A DNA stretch of 64,000 nucleotides, taken from contig NZ_CP035686.1 of the NCBI RefSeq assembly GCF_009665255.1, forward strand, positions 1,674,001 through 1,738,000, given 5' to 3'. This DNA comes from Vibrio metoecus (GTDB taxonomy: Bacteria > Pseudomonadota > Gammaproteobacteria > Enterobacterales > Vibrionaceae). This document shows positions 9,696-19,675 of this stretch, piece by piece. Below the pieces are notes generated by a model that saw only the letters and a list, made by a program, of their open reading frames with translations, made no database searches and was not told the DNA's origin. Positions within the stretch are counted from its first letter, which is position 1. Every line of letters starts with the position of its first letter. Made by a program: the position numbers and the translations under genes.

Positions 9696-10478
9696 TTACG
9701 GCTTATCCGTTAGCGTTTGCCGGTATTGATATGGCGTGATCCGGTACTGCTGCTTAAAACGTGCAGAAAACCGAGTCAGAGACTGGTAGCCGCACGCGAC
9801 GGCAACATCCATCAACGGGCGTAACTCCTGCAACAACGCTAGCGCATAGTTCATCCGCACTTCACTCAGCACTTCTCGAAAACCCGTTCCTTCCGCAGCC
9901 AAATGGCGAGCCATTGTCGCGCGGCTCATCGCAAAGTGTGTGGCTACGGTTTCAATACTGTGTTCATCACCGGGATTAACACTTAAGTAGCGCGCAAGAC
10001 GCTCACGCATCAACGCATTTTCGCTAGGAAAGAGTAGGTGCAGCGCTTTGACATCACGCAGTTGGGCATAAAAACCCAGCACAAATTGTCGCTGTGTTTC
10101 TTCACTGAGTGATTTTTGGCTCATCTCGTAAAGAAGCTCGAAGCAATAGGCCAGTGCTGTAGTCACTTTGATTCTCGGCTCTGGATCCGTCGCCATCTGG
10201 CTTGATTGTGCAATCCACTCAGCAGGCGGAGCCTCGTGCAAGGTTAATGTCCGTGAATAGAACTGTGCCTGCTGCGGTACATTCACAAAAGTGAGGTACT
10301 GATTGGCTGGCAACATCAGCCAATCAGCAGCGTGGAAATTGAGCGTTGAGTCATGCCACCAGAGCTGTTTATGCCCATGGGTTACCCAAATAATCGTGGG
10401 GGCATAAATCAAGACATTATGCAGAGGCTGTTTACGTAAACCTCTAAACTGCCCCGTCTGGACGATGACCTTACTCAT
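9696..10478 (-). CDS. AraC/XylS-family transcriptional regulator
   Basis: The 260-aa protein has an N-terminal cupin-like ligand domain (residues 1-140) and a C-terminal AraC double helix-turn-helix (about 165-258). The first helix-turn-helix is seen at IETVATHFAMSRATMARHL and the second at DVAVACGYQSLTRFSARFKQQYRITPYQYR, the usual family ending. It ends 11 nt before the PEBP gene on the same strand but is downstream of it, so the two may be co-transcribed. Its target and effector are unknown. Confidence 0.88.
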   Translation of the reverse strand: MSKVIVQTGQFRGLRKQPLHNVLIYAPTIIWVTHGHKQLWWHDSTLNFHAADWLMLPANQYLTFVNVPQQAQFYSRTLTLHEAPPAEWIAQSSQMATDPEPRIKVTTALAYCFELLYEMSQKSLSEETQRQFVLGFYAQLRDVKALHLLFPSENALMRERLARYLSVNPGDEHSIETVATHFAMSRATMARHLAAEGTGFREVLSEVRMNYALALLQELRPLMDVAVACGYQSLTRFSARFKQQYRITPYQYRQTLTDKP

Positions 10479-10489
10479 TGCAATTCCTA

Positions 10490-11032
10490 TTATTCGCTCA
10501 CATACGTCGCGGTGAGAGTCGCTTGCCCCAATGTATTGGCGCGCAACATAAAACCAACCAGAGCATTAGAAGCCCCTTGTGGGATCTCCATCTTCTCGAA
10601 AGGCAGAGCCCACACGGTAAATTGATAACGGTGCATACCATGGCCTTGTGGAGGACACGCACCACCAAAACCGCTAAAACCGTAATCGTTGTTCAGTTCA
10701 CGTACGCCTTTAAGTTGCTTAGCTGCGCCACGCGCCACATTATGTTGATCCGCCGCGATATCCAGAGCTACCCAGTGCCACCAACCACTACCAGTCGGCG
10801 CATCAGGATCATAAGCCGTAATGGCAAAACTTTTGGTACCTTTCGGGGCATTGTTCCAGCTCAGTTGTGGCGACAAATTATCGCCGCTGCAACCAAAACC
10901 ATTAAACACAAATTGGTTCGCCATACGTGAACCTTCTTGAATGTCTTGGCTAGTGAGCGTCATTACAGGGCTGCTCAGCGCAGGAAAAGTGATCGCGGCG
11001 GCGAGTACAGGTAAAAGGTAACGTGCTTTCAT
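10490..11032 (-). CDS. Secreted YbhB/YbcL-family (PEBP-like) protein
   Basis: This belongs to the bacterial Raf-kinase-inhibitor/phosphatidylethanolamine-binding protein family. Residues 1-20 form a signal peptide (MKARYLLPVLAAAITFPALS), so the mature protein is periplasmic. Typical family elements follow: GDNLSPQLSWNNAPKGTKSFAI, YDPDAPTGSGWWHWVALDI and GGACPPQGHGMHRYQFTVWAL. The ATG at 11032 has AGGAG seven bases upstream and starts exactly at the signal peptide; the longer frame from 11047 would not. The molecular role of these proteins in bacteria is not established. Confidence 0.87.
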   Translation of the reverse strand: MKARYLLPVLAAAITFPALSSPVMTLTSQDIQEGSRMANQFVFNGFGCSGDNLSPQLSWNNAPKGTKSFAITAYDPDAPTGSGWWHWVALDIAADQHNVARGAAKQLKGVRELNNDYGFSGFGGACPPQGHGMHRYQFTVWALPFEKMEIPQGASNALVGFMLRANTLGQATLTATYVSE

Positions 11033-11462
11033 AGAGATTCTCCTCATTAAGTTGACGAGAGTAATTTACCGTTTCCCAACTCCATATGAGGTAACAAAAG
11101 CACTCAATATTAACCTAATAATAGCCATTTTTGAGTTTTATGGTGAACTCAATTTTATTTATCTATAAGAAAATCACCATTATAGGTTGGATGAATAACA
11201 GGTTTAACCAGTGAGAAAGCCTAGCGATGTGACTTGTCGCTGCTAGCTTAGCACGTCATTATCCCGACCTTATATCTTGCCGATTTGATGTGGCGAACCC
11301 AAACAATGCAGTTTTCATCGATGTGCCACTCCGTTATGGACTCCATCGTTCTTCTCTTGCTCATCGGTTCAATGCCACTTTTTATTCACAAGGTATATAA
11401 AACCAAACTTCGGAAACTGGGCGTCTTACTCCCTGTTCTGAGGAATATAAAAGGATATCAAA
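11033..11462. other. Intergenic region with divergent promoters
   Basis: This 430-bp AT-rich stretch separates the divergent PEBP and CPBP genes and must hold both promoters. A 91-codon frame at 11285-11560 is visible but overlaps the CPBP start, has no ribosome binding site and looks like noise. I see no RNA gene or repeat. Confidence 0.5.
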
Positions 11463-12293
11463 ATGTTATTGTCTCTTTCTGCTTTCATTTGGCTGCCGTT
11501 GGCACTTGCTGTTATAGCTGGATTTACCCGTTATCGTCACATCACATGGGGATTGCTTAGCCTCACGCTGCTGAGTGCTTTTGCAACAGGGCATTTATCG
11601 CTGATCGGCAGCCTAATTGCTGGTTTGGGTTTTGTTCTGGCGTATTTTGCCGCTAATGGTACAGCACATTGGCGCAGTGCTGCTTGGGTTGCTTTGCTGC
11701 TGTGGTGTTTGGCGCTATTTCTCCATTGGCTACCCGGTTTTTCTAACCTCAAAGTGCTGGATAAAGTGATCGCTAGTGCGCACAGTACCCCTTTCAGCCT
11801 TTATCTAAATTTAGATAAACCGCTGGTGTTTTTTGCACTGTTACTCGCGTTTCCAGCGCTACTGGGTCATGCTAAAACGCCAAACATCAAGGCCACACTG
11901 CTGACCTTAGTGCCTTTATTTGCTCTCTTGCCGATCGCGGTTTGGTTAGGCGCGCTGGCATTTGAATGGTCATTGCCGGCGTGGTGGTGGATTTTTGCCC
12001 TCAACAATTTGCTATTTACTTGTGTGGCAGAAGAAGCGCTATTTCGTGGTTTGATTCAGCAAAAAGCTCAGCAGCAGTTTGGCGCTATTGCTGGACTTTT
12101 GATCGCCAGCGCGCTGTTTGGTATGGCCCATTTGGCGGGTGGCCCGCTTTTGATGATTTTCGCCGCCCTTGCGGGACTTGGCTATGGTTTGGTGTTCCAT
12201 TTTACCGGGCGTCTTTGGGTCAGTGTTGGCGTGCATTTCTTATTTAACTTCGCTCACTTGCTGTTTTTCACCTATCCCATGCTGGCGCGTTAA
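11463..12293 (+). CDS. CPBP-family intramembrane metalloprotease
   Basis: The 276-aa polytopic membrane protein has about eight hydrophobic segments. The CPBP (CAAX-like, Abi) motifs are present: EEALFRG (EExxxR), FGMAHL (FxxxH) and HFLFNFAH (HxxxN), located between about residues 190 and 265. These residues form the metal-dependent active site of the family. The ATG is preceded by AAGGA at a good distance. Substrate is unknown; bacterial members act in protein maturation or bacteriocin self-immunity. Confidence 0.88.
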   Translation: MLLSLSAFIWLPLALAVIAGFTRYRHITWGLLSLTLLSAFATGHLSLIGSLIAGLGFVLAYFAANGTAHWRSAAWVALLLWCLALFLHWLPGFSNLKVLDKVIASAHSTPFSLYLNLDKPLVFFALLLAFPALLGHAKTPNIKATLLTLVPLFALLPIAVWLGALAFEWSLPAWWWIFALNNLLFTCVAEEALFRGLIQQKAQQQFGAIAGLLIASALFGMAHLAGGPLLMIFAALAGLGYGLVFHFTGRLWVSVGVHFLFNFAHLLFFTYPMLAR

Positions 12294-12328
12294 ACGCCTT
12301 TTCCTTTTTTCTTTTTCCGAGCATAGAA

Positions 12329-12357
12329 AAGCCCAGCCAAGTGGCCGGGCTTATGTT
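12329..12357. terminator. Terminator-like hairpin between convergent genes
   Basis: A GC-rich imperfect hairpin, AAGCCCAGCC-AAGT-GGCCGGGCTT, sits between the convergent CPBP and chitinase genes. T-rich sequence follows in both directions but is not uniform, so it is probably a bidirectional terminator. Confidence 0.6.
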
Positions 12358-12375
12358 TAATGAACGGTAGTTAGC

Positions 12376-15300
12376 TTAGATTTTGCACACTGCTTTCCAT
12401 GATGCATCGGCGCTGGATGGCGTGCTGTTCGTCCACCAATTCGCTTGCCATACTGAACCGTTGTGGATCAGTTGGTCACCGCCTGCAGCGTGGTCGCCAC
12501 GTGGAAACTCTGGGTACACTTTCAAGCCATTCGGGTTGATGCCAGCATCGGCACAAGATTGACCCGCACCACCTTCGCTACCATTGCCGCCATCGGTGGC
12601 ACCTTCAAACGCTGGCAGGGTTGGGAAGTCTTTCTTCAGACCAACCGTTTCGTTACCCACGATAAAGCGCACGCCGTTAGCCACGCCAGACACTGGGGTG
12701 TAGTACACCATATCAACGCTGTATTCACCGCCCGCAGGGAGCGTTTCGGTTGAGCGCAGTGTTACTGCCACTTTGTGGAACAGTTTCTTCTCACCATTCA
12801 CCGAGAAGTTGCTGCCAGTATGACCACTTTCAATCACTTTCAGGCCTGCACCGCTCCAATCTTTGACGATATCACCGGTTGACGTTGGCATTAGGAACTC
12901 AATGGTTGAACCGCCAGGAATCGCCACATTTGAGTGGTTGGTAAACACCAATTTCGGGTTGATTGGGTAGTTGCTATCGCCTTCTGGCCATTCAGTGGTT
13001 GATACCGTGACATCAATCACCGAGTCTGGTTGTGGCAGATCGTTATGACGAATATCCATCGGCTCCGCCGCAGCAAACACTTCATGAGCATAAGAAGTCA
13101 TGTCAGAACCGATCACGTATTCGCGTTTCACCGCATCATACGAGTAGTCACCTGCCATTTCCCAAATCATCATGCCGCCTAAACCGTTATCAACGATGTA
13201 GTCCAGTTTTGGCTTCAGTGAGTCTTTATCTTCAATGCTCAGGAACACTTTTTTGGTGTCGTTCCACAGCCATGCCGTTTGCAGCTCTTGGCTCCACACA
13301 CGCTCGTATTTACCTTCAATCAGGTGTTTCGGGTTGTTTGGATCCATGCCCCACGCTGGGCCATAGCTTGGCATACCGTCAATACCCAATGTTTCAGCAT
13401 GCATCAAGTTCATCGCATGCCACATGGGCACCACACCGGCTTTGATTTCGTTACCGTTGGCATCCACATCATGCCAGATGTTGTCGGTACCTTCCGCGCC
13501 CCAACCACAAACGGTGGTGCCTTCTGGGCATGACGATTGGTTTGGTTCAACCGCACGACCCCATAGACCTTTATCGCCGCCGCTCACGCCTTGCCAGCCA
13601 CGGGTGTAGTAAGGAATCCCCATGTTGATTTGGCTTGGTTTAAAGGCACCACGGAAGAAGTGGTGCGTCCACGCTTGGTTTAAGTAGCCAATGCCTTGAT
13701 ATTCTGCGGTCGTGTACACGCCCCATTTGGCCAGCTCAGCATCTTTACCATCATCAAACAGTGCGGCTTGTGGGCCGACAAACTCGTTCCACGTACCATG
13801 CAGGTCGTAAGACATGATGTTGACGTAATCCAGTACATCTTGCATCGCGAAGTCTTGCATACCACGCAGTAGGTAAGCTGATGAAGGTGACGCGATGGTC
13901 AGCATGTAACGACGGCCATCTTCTTCGCCTGCTTTATCTAGTTCTTTGCGCAGTTCGGTCATCATCACCATGTAGTTATCCCACAGCTGGCCACGACACT
14001 TGTTCGACTGCTCGAAATCGACCGGATTACCGGAATCTTTCATTGAAGATGGGTATTCGTAGTCGATATCCACGCCATCAAAATCGTATTGACGGATGAA
14101 ATCCACTGCCGATTTGTTGAACGCCTTGATGCCTTCCATATTCACTGAACAAGAAGCCAGATCGGTCGTCATTGGATAGAAACCACCGGTTTCCGCCCAA
14201 CCGCCAACAGAAATCAGCGTTTTCACATCGGGGTACTGTTTCTTAAACTTGCTCAGCAGGTTGAAGTGACCTTGGTATGGCAGTGAAGGATCCATCTCGG
14301 CACCCGGTACATTTTCCCACGTCATCTTGGTCGCGGAATCATCCACTTGCATGCTGAAATCAGACTTGTTGATGCTGGCGAACGCGTAGTTAATGTGGGT
14401 CAGTTTTTCCCAAGGCAGATCGCCGGCGAGGTACGCTGGCAGACCATTTTTACCGGTACGCCATGAGGTGTAGTAACCGATGATACGGCGCGGGTGATCG
14501 TCACCCATGCACTCTGTGCCATCTTCACGATAGATCTGTTTGATGTCACAACTTAGGTTGCCCGTGCCCATTTCTTTGGCGTTCACTGTCACCATTGGGG
14601 TTTGCGTTTGATGCCCTGCAGCATCGTAAGCGATCGCTTCAATGGTGTATTGACCCAAAACCACCGGAGTCCAAGCCATTTGATATGGAGCTTGCGTAAC
14701 ACGGCCAATCGATTCGCCATTCACCAAAAACTCAACTGCGGTGAGATCATTATTTTCGTCTGTCGCATTCGCGGCCAGTGTGGTGACTTTGCCCAAAAAT
14801 ACGCTTTGTCCGTTACGTGGATTGGTCAGTTCAATCACAGGGGCAACAGGAACTTCAGGCTCAACTGGTGGATCAATTTCCTCGGCCTTGACGGTAATAC
14901 GTACCGCTTGCTCTTTTAGCAAACCAGAAGCATCTTCCACGATGGCTTTGATGGAGTGAGCACCCTCACCAGCCGCAGTCCAGTTCGCTTGGAATGGTGC
15001 TTGCTCAAGCAACGCAATCTGCTCACCATCCACCAAGAACGTGACAGTTTTTACGGTTGTGTTGGTTGCGGTAACGTTAGCCGCAATCGCAACGGTCTGG
15101 CCTTCAATGAACTCTGCACCTTGAACGGGTGAAGCCAGCTCTAGCGAAATTTCTGGTTCGCCCGGCTCAACTTCACCATCGGTTTCCAGAGCGATCGTGC
15201 TTTGCAGCAGGCTCAGGTCAAGCACACCACTGACGCCTAAAGTAAGATCAATGCTTGCCCCCGGCAGCAGTTGCGTTTTTACCCAGCTACCTTGATCAAA

Positions 15301-15615
15301 GCTCAGCGTTAAGCGATTGCTAAACACAGAACCTTGTGCATTACTGCTAAAACTCATGCTTGGGTATGAGATGCCTTGTGCTGACCAAGAAGGTGTTGAA
15401 ACGGAAAGGTTGGTATCAAACACAATACTTGCGCCACGCAGTTCAACTGGCTGACTGCCATTGTTGGTCAACGTCACTTTGTAGGTATTCCACCACTGGC
15501 TTTCCGTACCAACCACAGAAGCGTCACTATTGATTGCCGCCTGCGCTGCAGGCATCGCCATTCCCACTGCTAATGCAAGAACGGTCGGCATTAAAGTTAA
15601 TGCTGATCTTTTCAT
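12376..15615 (-). CDS. Secreted multidomain GH18 chitinase
   Basis: This large extracellular enzyme should cleave chitin. A signal peptide (residues 1-27, ending AMPAAQA) is followed by a chitin-binding-type beta domain, then two related Ig-like domains (about 145-235 and 250-340, each with the EFLVNGE/TFLVDGE pattern). The glycoside hydrolase 18 catalytic domain spans roughly 365-790 and contains FDGVDIDYEYP, whose last acid is the catalytic Glu, and the SVGGW strand. Another beta domain precedes a C-terminal CBM5/12 chitin-binding module (WQANWWTNSTPS). I chose the ATG at 15615 because the signal peptide starts there; the longer frame from 15642 adds nine residues. It matches what I recall as VC1073. 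Chitin use is a hallmark of vibrios and the aga genes downstream extend amino-sugar use. Confidence 0.93.
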   Translation of the reverse strand: MKRSALTLMPTVLALAVGMAMPAAQAAINSDASVVGTESQWWNTYKVTLTNNGSQPVELRGASIVFDTNLSVSTPSWSAQGISYPSMSFSSNAQGSVFSNRLTLSFDQGSWVKTQLLPGASIDLTLGVSGVLDLSLLQSTIALETDGEVEPGEPEISLELASPVQGAEFIEGQTVAIAANVTATNTTVKTVTFLVDGEQIALLEQAPFQANWTAAGEGAHSIKAIVEDASGLLKEQAVRITVKAEEIDPPVEPEVPVAPVIELTNPRNGQSVFLGKVTTLAANATDENNDLTAVEFLVNGESIGRVTQAPYQMAWTPVVLGQYTIEAIAYDAAGHQTQTPMVTVNAKEMGTGNLSCDIKQIYREDGTECMGDDHPRRIIGYYTSWRTGKNGLPAYLAGDLPWEKLTHINYAFASINKSDFSMQVDDSATKMTWENVPGAEMDPSLPYQGHFNLLSKFKKQYPDVKTLISVGGWAETGGFYPMTTDLASCSVNMEGIKAFNKSAVDFIRQYDFDGVDIDYEYPSSMKDSGNPVDFEQSNKCRGQLWDNYMVMMTELRKELDKAGEEDGRRYMLTIASPSSAYLLRGMQDFAMQDVLDYVNIMSYDLHGTWNEFVGPQAALFDDGKDAELAKWGVYTTAEYQGIGYLNQAWTHHFFRGAFKPSQINMGIPYYTRGWQGVSGGDKGLWGRAVEPNQSSCPEGTTVCGWGAEGTDNIWHDVDANGNEIKAGVVPMWHAMNLMHAETLGIDGMPSYGPAWGMDPNNPKHLIEGKYERVWSQELQTAWLWNDTKKVFLSIEDKDSLKPKLDYIVDNGLGGMMIWEMAGDYSYDAVKREYVIGSDMTSYAHEVFAAAEPMDIRHNDLPQPDSVIDVTVSTTEWPEGDSNYPINPKLVFTNHSNVAIPGGSTIEFLMPTSTGDIVKDWSGAGLKVIESGHTGSNFSVNGEKKLFHKVAVTLRSTETLPAGGEYSVDMVYYTPVSGVANGVRFIVGNETVGLKKDFPTLPAFEGATDGGNGSEGGAGQSCADAGINPNGLKVYPEFPRGDHAAGGDQLIHNGSVWQANWWTNSTPSSADASWKAVCKI

Positions 15616-16182
15616 TATTTCGAGACTTATTTTATTGAACAAAATTTATGTCTCATTATAAAAAGAAAACCATTTCATTCTGATTTCTCCGGATGTAAGA
15701 GAATGTAAATATCCTTATACAAATTTAAACCACATTAAAAAACATTGAAATCAATCAATAATTAAATCTAAAAATCACATCTGAGATCACGGTTCAATAA
15801 AAATAATTTCATTACCACTCAAGTCATATTCAATACTGATAAAAACAGCTAAAAATTATAACCACTTGCGATAAATAACATTTAAAATCAGCATAGTAGA
15901 TAGATAAAAACCAGACAATCAGAAACATCCAATTACATTTCAGTTCAAAAATAACACAGTGAAATCCTATTTACTTCCTCGAAATAAACTTCAAAAAACG
16001 AATAGTTTATTATTACTATACGAAACACAAATTAATAATAACAAAACAATTCCCCTAGAGAGCATTACGTAAGAAAATTCTCACGCACTTATTTTTAAAC
16101 TCAACCCAATAATATTCACGCACGTAATTAATGTATCCAAAAATATCTTATTGTGAGTGTAATAAACGAAGGAATCAGCCTA
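15616..16182. other. AT-rich intergenic region upstream of the chitinase
   Basis: This is 567 bp of very AT-rich sequence with no reading frame of note. It contains the chitinase promoter on the minus strand and lies downstream of the aldolase gene. No clear RNA gene is seen. Confidence 0.5.
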
Positions 16183-16208
16183 TAAAAAAGGCACTGTTTC
16201 CAGTGCCT
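16183..16208 (-). terminator. Intrinsic terminator of the aga operon
   Basis: On the minus strand AGGCACTG-GAAA-CAGTGCCT is followed by TTTTTTAT. It lies about 46 nt after the stop of the aldolase gene and closes the operon. Confidence 0.9.
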
Positions 16209-16254
16209 GACTAATACTTAATGAGGGGGAAGTATTAGTAAACTTAACCGATTT

Positions 16255-17109
16255 TTACAGTTTGCCTTCGCTACCACACAGACGGATTTTATCCATCACA
16301 ACTCGTTTCATCGCTGCTTTGCCGGGCGTGATGTACTTGCGTGGATCATTCGCATCGGGGTGCTGTGCAAAATGACCTTTTACCGCATCCGCAAAAGCGA
16401 TTTTCAGCTCTGTCGCGACATTGACTTTGCACACACCCAGACCAATACAGCGGCGTACCATCTCATCTGGCACTCCGGAAGCACCATGCAGCACCAAAGG
16501 AATATCCACCACCGCGCGAATTTTCTCTAAACGCGCAAAATCGAGTCGCGGCTCCGCTTTATACAGTCCGTGTGCCGTCCCGATCGCCACCGCTAACGAA
16601 TCAATCCCCGTGCGGCGTACAAATTCAGCGGCAGAGGCAGGGTCAGTGAGCAAGGCATCGGCACTATCCACAATCAGATCGTCTTCTTGCCCGCCCAAAC
16701 GCCCCAATTCCGCTTCGACAGTGGCATCAAACCGATGGCAGAGCTGCACAACAGAGCGCACAATTTCGATGTTCTGCTCAAAGGCATAATGCGAACCATC
16801 TATCATCACAGAACGAATGCCGTGTTCAACTTTGTTCCGGATATCTTGCAGATCTTCATGGTGATCCAGATGCAGCACGAGCGGAATCGAGTGTTTGTGC
16901 GCCGCTTCTTTGCAAATACTGATCAGATAGTCGGTACCCGCGTAATCGTAGGTACCCGGCGTGCCAGCCAAAATGACAGGGGAGCCCATTTCTGAAGCGG
17001 TTTCCACCACCACTTGTACAGTTTCGAGGTTATGAATATTGAATGCGGGAACCGCATAACCACCAAGTTGAGCGCGTTTTAACATTTCACGAGAAGAAAT
17101 TAGATACAT
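16255..17109 (-). CDS. kbaY: Class II tagatose-1,6-bisphosphate aldolase, catalytic subunit
   Basis: It cleaves tagatose-1,6-bisphosphate to dihydroxyacetone phosphate and glyceraldehyde-3-phosphate, the last step of N-acetylgalactosamine breakdown. The 284-aa zinc aldolase has the family segments YAVPAFNIHN, LVLHLDHHED (catalytic Asp and zinc His), VEAELGRLGGQED, AIGTAHGLY and LVLHGASGVPDE. Length and sequence fit GatY/KbaY/AgaY rather than fructose aldolase, and the co-encoded KbaZ-type protein supports this. The start overlaps the deacetylase gene by 10 nt. Confidence 0.9.
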   Translation of the reverse strand: MYLISSREMLKRAQLGGYAVPAFNIHNLETVQVVVETASEMGSPVILAGTPGTYDYAGTDYLISICKEAAHKHSIPLVLHLDHHEDLQDIRNKVEHGIRSVMIDGSHYAFEQNIEIVRSVVQLCHRFDATVEAELGRLGGQEDDLIVDSADALLTDPASAAEFVRRTGIDSLAVAIGTAHGLYKAEPRLDFARLEKIRAVVDIPLVLHGASGVPDEMVRRCIGLGVCKVNVATELKIAFADAVKGHFAQHPDANDPRKYITPGKAAMKRVVMDKIRLCGSEGKL

Positions 17110-18293
17110 AAAACCTCCTGACGTGGGGACACCACGGTGTCAAAGACCAGACGACCTTTCACCCACGTTTTTTCAATTGAGAAATCGGAACTGATGGCGA
17201 CCATGGAAGCGTATTTGCCCACTTCTAAGGTGCCGAGTTGATGTTGAATGCCTAACGATTTGGCTGGAGTGAGTGACGCCATCAGCCACGCTTGCTCAAC
17301 CGGCAGATTGAGCCAACGTTGAATATTCTTTACCCCGTCAAGCAGGGTTAAGGTGCTGCCCGCCAATCCACCGGACTGAGTGGTGACAACGCCTTGTTTC
17401 ATTTCAACTTGGTATTCACCTAATGTGTATTGCCCATCGGGCATACCAGTCGCGCACATCGCATCAGTGATGAGTGTCATGCGTGAGCCGCAGCAGCGGT
17501 GCGCTACCTCAATCGCCGCAGGATGTACATGGTGACCATCAGCAATCATCTCCACATAACATTCAGGATGTAGCAGCCCTGCCCCAACTACGCCGGGATC
17601 ACGATGATGCAGTCCACGCATGCCGTTGTAGCAGTGCACTATGCCTTTTGCGCCCGCGTCTAGGGCGAGTTGTACTTGATCGTAACTGGCATCGCTATGG
17701 CCGAGCATGACTTTGACGCCGTGCGCACCGAGATAGCGAATGGCTTCAAGCGCGCCAGATTTTTCCGGAGCCAACGCCACTTTGAGCAGTTGGTTATCGC
17801 TGTACGAGATCCAGTCATCCAGCTCTTCGAGAGCCAATTCACGAAACCATTGCGTTGGGTGCGCGCCTTTATTCTTTTCGGTGAAATAAGGCCCTTCCAA
17901 ATACGCCCCTAGAATTTCCGCACCTGCCACGCCCTCTTGCTTACTTTTCGCCACTTGAGTTAAAGCAGCGCGAATTTTGGCCACCGGCGCGGTGACTGTA
18001 GTCGCGACAAACGCTGTTACACCTAAACTAGCAAAATAAAGTGACAAGGTATTGAGGCTTTCGTGCGTCGCATCCATCACATCGCAACCTTTACTGCCAT
18101 GCACATGGCTATCAAGCAGGCCGGGCAGCAGGTCGACTTGACCTAAATCCACCGCATCAGCATGACGCTGTGCATCATAGGTTTCGATGGCCGTGATCAC
18201 TCCTGTGTCATCGACCGTGACCACCGCATCGGGTTGCCACTTATCGCCATGCAGAACACGCTGAGCACGAAAACGTTGCAGGTTAGATACCAT
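17100..18293 (-). CDS. agaA: N-acetylgalactosamine-6-phosphate deacetylase
   Basis: This amidohydrolase removes acetate from GalNAc-6-phosphate delivered by the neighbouring PTS. The 397-aa NagA/AgaA family protein shows LLPGLLDSHVHGSKG (metal-binding HxH), AYLEGPYF (metal Glu), MLGHSDASYDQ, HCYNGMRGLHHRDPG and LITDAMCATG (catalytic Asp). The AgaA rather than NagA assignment rests on the operon. It overlaps agaF upstream by 11 nt and kbaY downstream by 10 nt. Confidence 0.88.
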   Translation of the reverse strand: MVSNLQRFRAQRVLHGDKWQPDAVVTVDDTGVITAIETYDAQRHADAVDLGQVDLLPGLLDSHVHGSKGCDVMDATHESLNTLSLYFASLGVTAFVATTVTAPVAKIRAALTQVAKSKQEGVAGAEILGAYLEGPYFTEKNKGAHPTQWFRELALEELDDWISYSDNQLLKVALAPEKSGALEAIRYLGAHGVKVMLGHSDASYDQVQLALDAGAKGIVHCYNGMRGLHHRDPGVVGAGLLHPECYVEMIADGHHVHPAAIEVAHRCCGSRMTLITDAMCATGMPDGQYTLGEYQVEMKQGVVTTQSGGLAGSTLTLLDGVKNIQRWLNLPVEQAWLMASLTPAKSLGIQHQLGTLEVGKYASMVAISSDFSIEKTWVKGRLVFDTVVSPRQEVLCI

Positions 18294-18723
18294 CTTCTTC
18301 CACCATTGTGTTGCTCGGTGTCTTTTCTGCCATTTCTGTCGCTAAACAGGTAATGCCTCGGTGTCCGCACTCCAACGCGAGATTACGAAACTCCACCAAC
18401 GACAGCTCATCTCGCTCAAGCAACATTTCTGCGGCCATCTGCATGTTGGTTCCGGTTACCACTTCAATATCTGCACGCTCTTGGCTAAGCAGCGAAGCGG
18501 TACGAAACGGTGTCCCCCCGAGTAAATCGGTGAGAAACACAATGCCATCCCCCGTATCGATTTCGTCCATGGCTTGACGCATCGCCACATCAAGCTGTGG
18601 TGTGGTCATCTGCTCAGGAAAATCGATGAAGCGAAACTGTGGCTGCTCACCGATCACTTGATGTACTGCCTGCGCCATTCCAGAAGCAAATGCTCCGTGA
18701 CCAGATAAAATTACCGCTAGCAT
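18283..18723 (-). CDS. agaF: PTS EIIA component, mannose family
   Basis: The 146-aa EIIA accepts phosphate from HPr and passes it to EIIB for import of an amino sugar. The active His is in LSGHGAFASGM (residue 9), and VFLTDLLGGTPFRTASLL is typical for mannose/sorbose-family EIIA. The gene lies between the EIID gene and the deacetylase. The agaF name follows from the GalNAc context. Confidence 0.87.
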   Translation of the reverse strand: MLAVILSGHGAFASGMAQAVHQVIGEQPQFRFIDFPEQMTTPQLDVAMRQAMDEIDTGDGIVFLTDLLGGTPFRTASLLSQERADIEVVTGTNMQMAAEMLLERDELSLVEFRNLALECGHRGITCLATEMAEKTPSNTMVEEDGI

Positions 18724-18784
18724 ATTAGTCTCCTTGATAGGGGTTGGCGTACCAACCCCATTATTACGGCTATATCTCGTTAGG

Positions 18785-19675
18785 TTAGAGGAAGCCCATA
18801 AAACGTCCGGCTACCCCTAATGTCACCGTGATCGCAATAAGTTTTAGAGGGCTCCAGCCTCGTTTCACCAAGGCATACATGGCTAGGGTGTAAACCAGTG
18901 GCAGGAAAGCAGGCATCAATTTATCAATCACATCAGCTTGCAATTTCACTACCGCATCCCCCGCGGTAATTTCTGCCGTGGTGGAGAGGCGAACATACGT
19001 CGCGACCAAAGCACCAATCACCGTCATCCCCACCACGGAAGCAGCATGGCCGACTTTCTTGGTGTTAGCTTTGATCATTGGAATTGCGGCAACCCCCATG
19101 CGGTAGGCGTAATGCGCCAACCCAAAACGCAGACCAAAGTGCACTACGTTAAACAGCACGAAGAAGAACACCGCCCCCATGATGGAACCTTGCAGCGCAA
19201 GGTCAGCACCAATACCGCCACAGATTGGCAGCAGTGTGAGCCAGAACATGGCATCACCAATCCCGCCCATCGGTGCACCCACCGCAATTTTGGTACTTTG
19301 AATACTGTTGATGTTCTGCTTGGAACGCTCCATCGCCAGAACAATGCCCATCACGAAGGTGACCAAGAATGGATGGGTATTGAAGAAACCCATATGCCCT
19401 TGCATAGCCTTGGAAAGATCCGCTTTGTTGGTGTGGATTTTTTTCAGCGCAGGCAATAACCCATAGAGCCAGCCAGAAGCCTGCATACGTTCAAAGTTGA
19501 ATGAGGCTTGCAATAAAAGTGAGCGCCACGCCATGGTGTTGATGTCGGCTTTGGTTAGCTCCGCGCCAATCGCTTTATTCTCATACTCATCCGCCGCCAC
19601 ACCGGGAGCCGGTCTGACATCTGGATTCACATTACCCATATCCATTGATTTGATTGCATTAGATTCCATCTTCAA
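18785..19675 (-). CDS. agaE: PTS EIID component, mannose family
   Basis: This integral membrane subunit forms the sugar channel with EIIC. The 296-aa protein shows family features: a long N-terminal amphipathic region (WRSLLLQASFNFERMQASGWLYGLLPAL), FFNTHPFLVTFVMGI, GDAMFWLTLLPICGGIGADLA, then hydrophobic helices to the C-terminus. The start may be the ATG at 19669. It overlaps the EIIC gene end by about 17 nt. Confidence 0.87.
   Translation of the reverse strand: MKMESNAIKSMDMGNVNPDVRPAPGVAADEYENKAIGAELTKADINTMAWRSLLLQASFNFERMQASGWLYGLLPALKKIHTNKADLSKAMQGHMGFFNTHPFLVTFVMGIVLAMERSKQNINSIQSTKIAVGAPMGGIGDAMFWLTLLPICGGIGADLALQGSIMGAVFFFVLFNVVHFGLRFGLAHYAYRMGVAAIPMIKANTKKVGHAASVVGMTVIGALVATYVRLSTTAEITAGDAVVKLQADVIDKLMPAFLPLVYTLAMYALVKRGWSPLKLIAITVTLGVAGRFMGFL

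Noticed and set aside
18938..19459. 173-codon plus-strand frame opposite the EIID gene
   Set aside because: Shadow of the PTS gene; the opposite frame has a clear family match.
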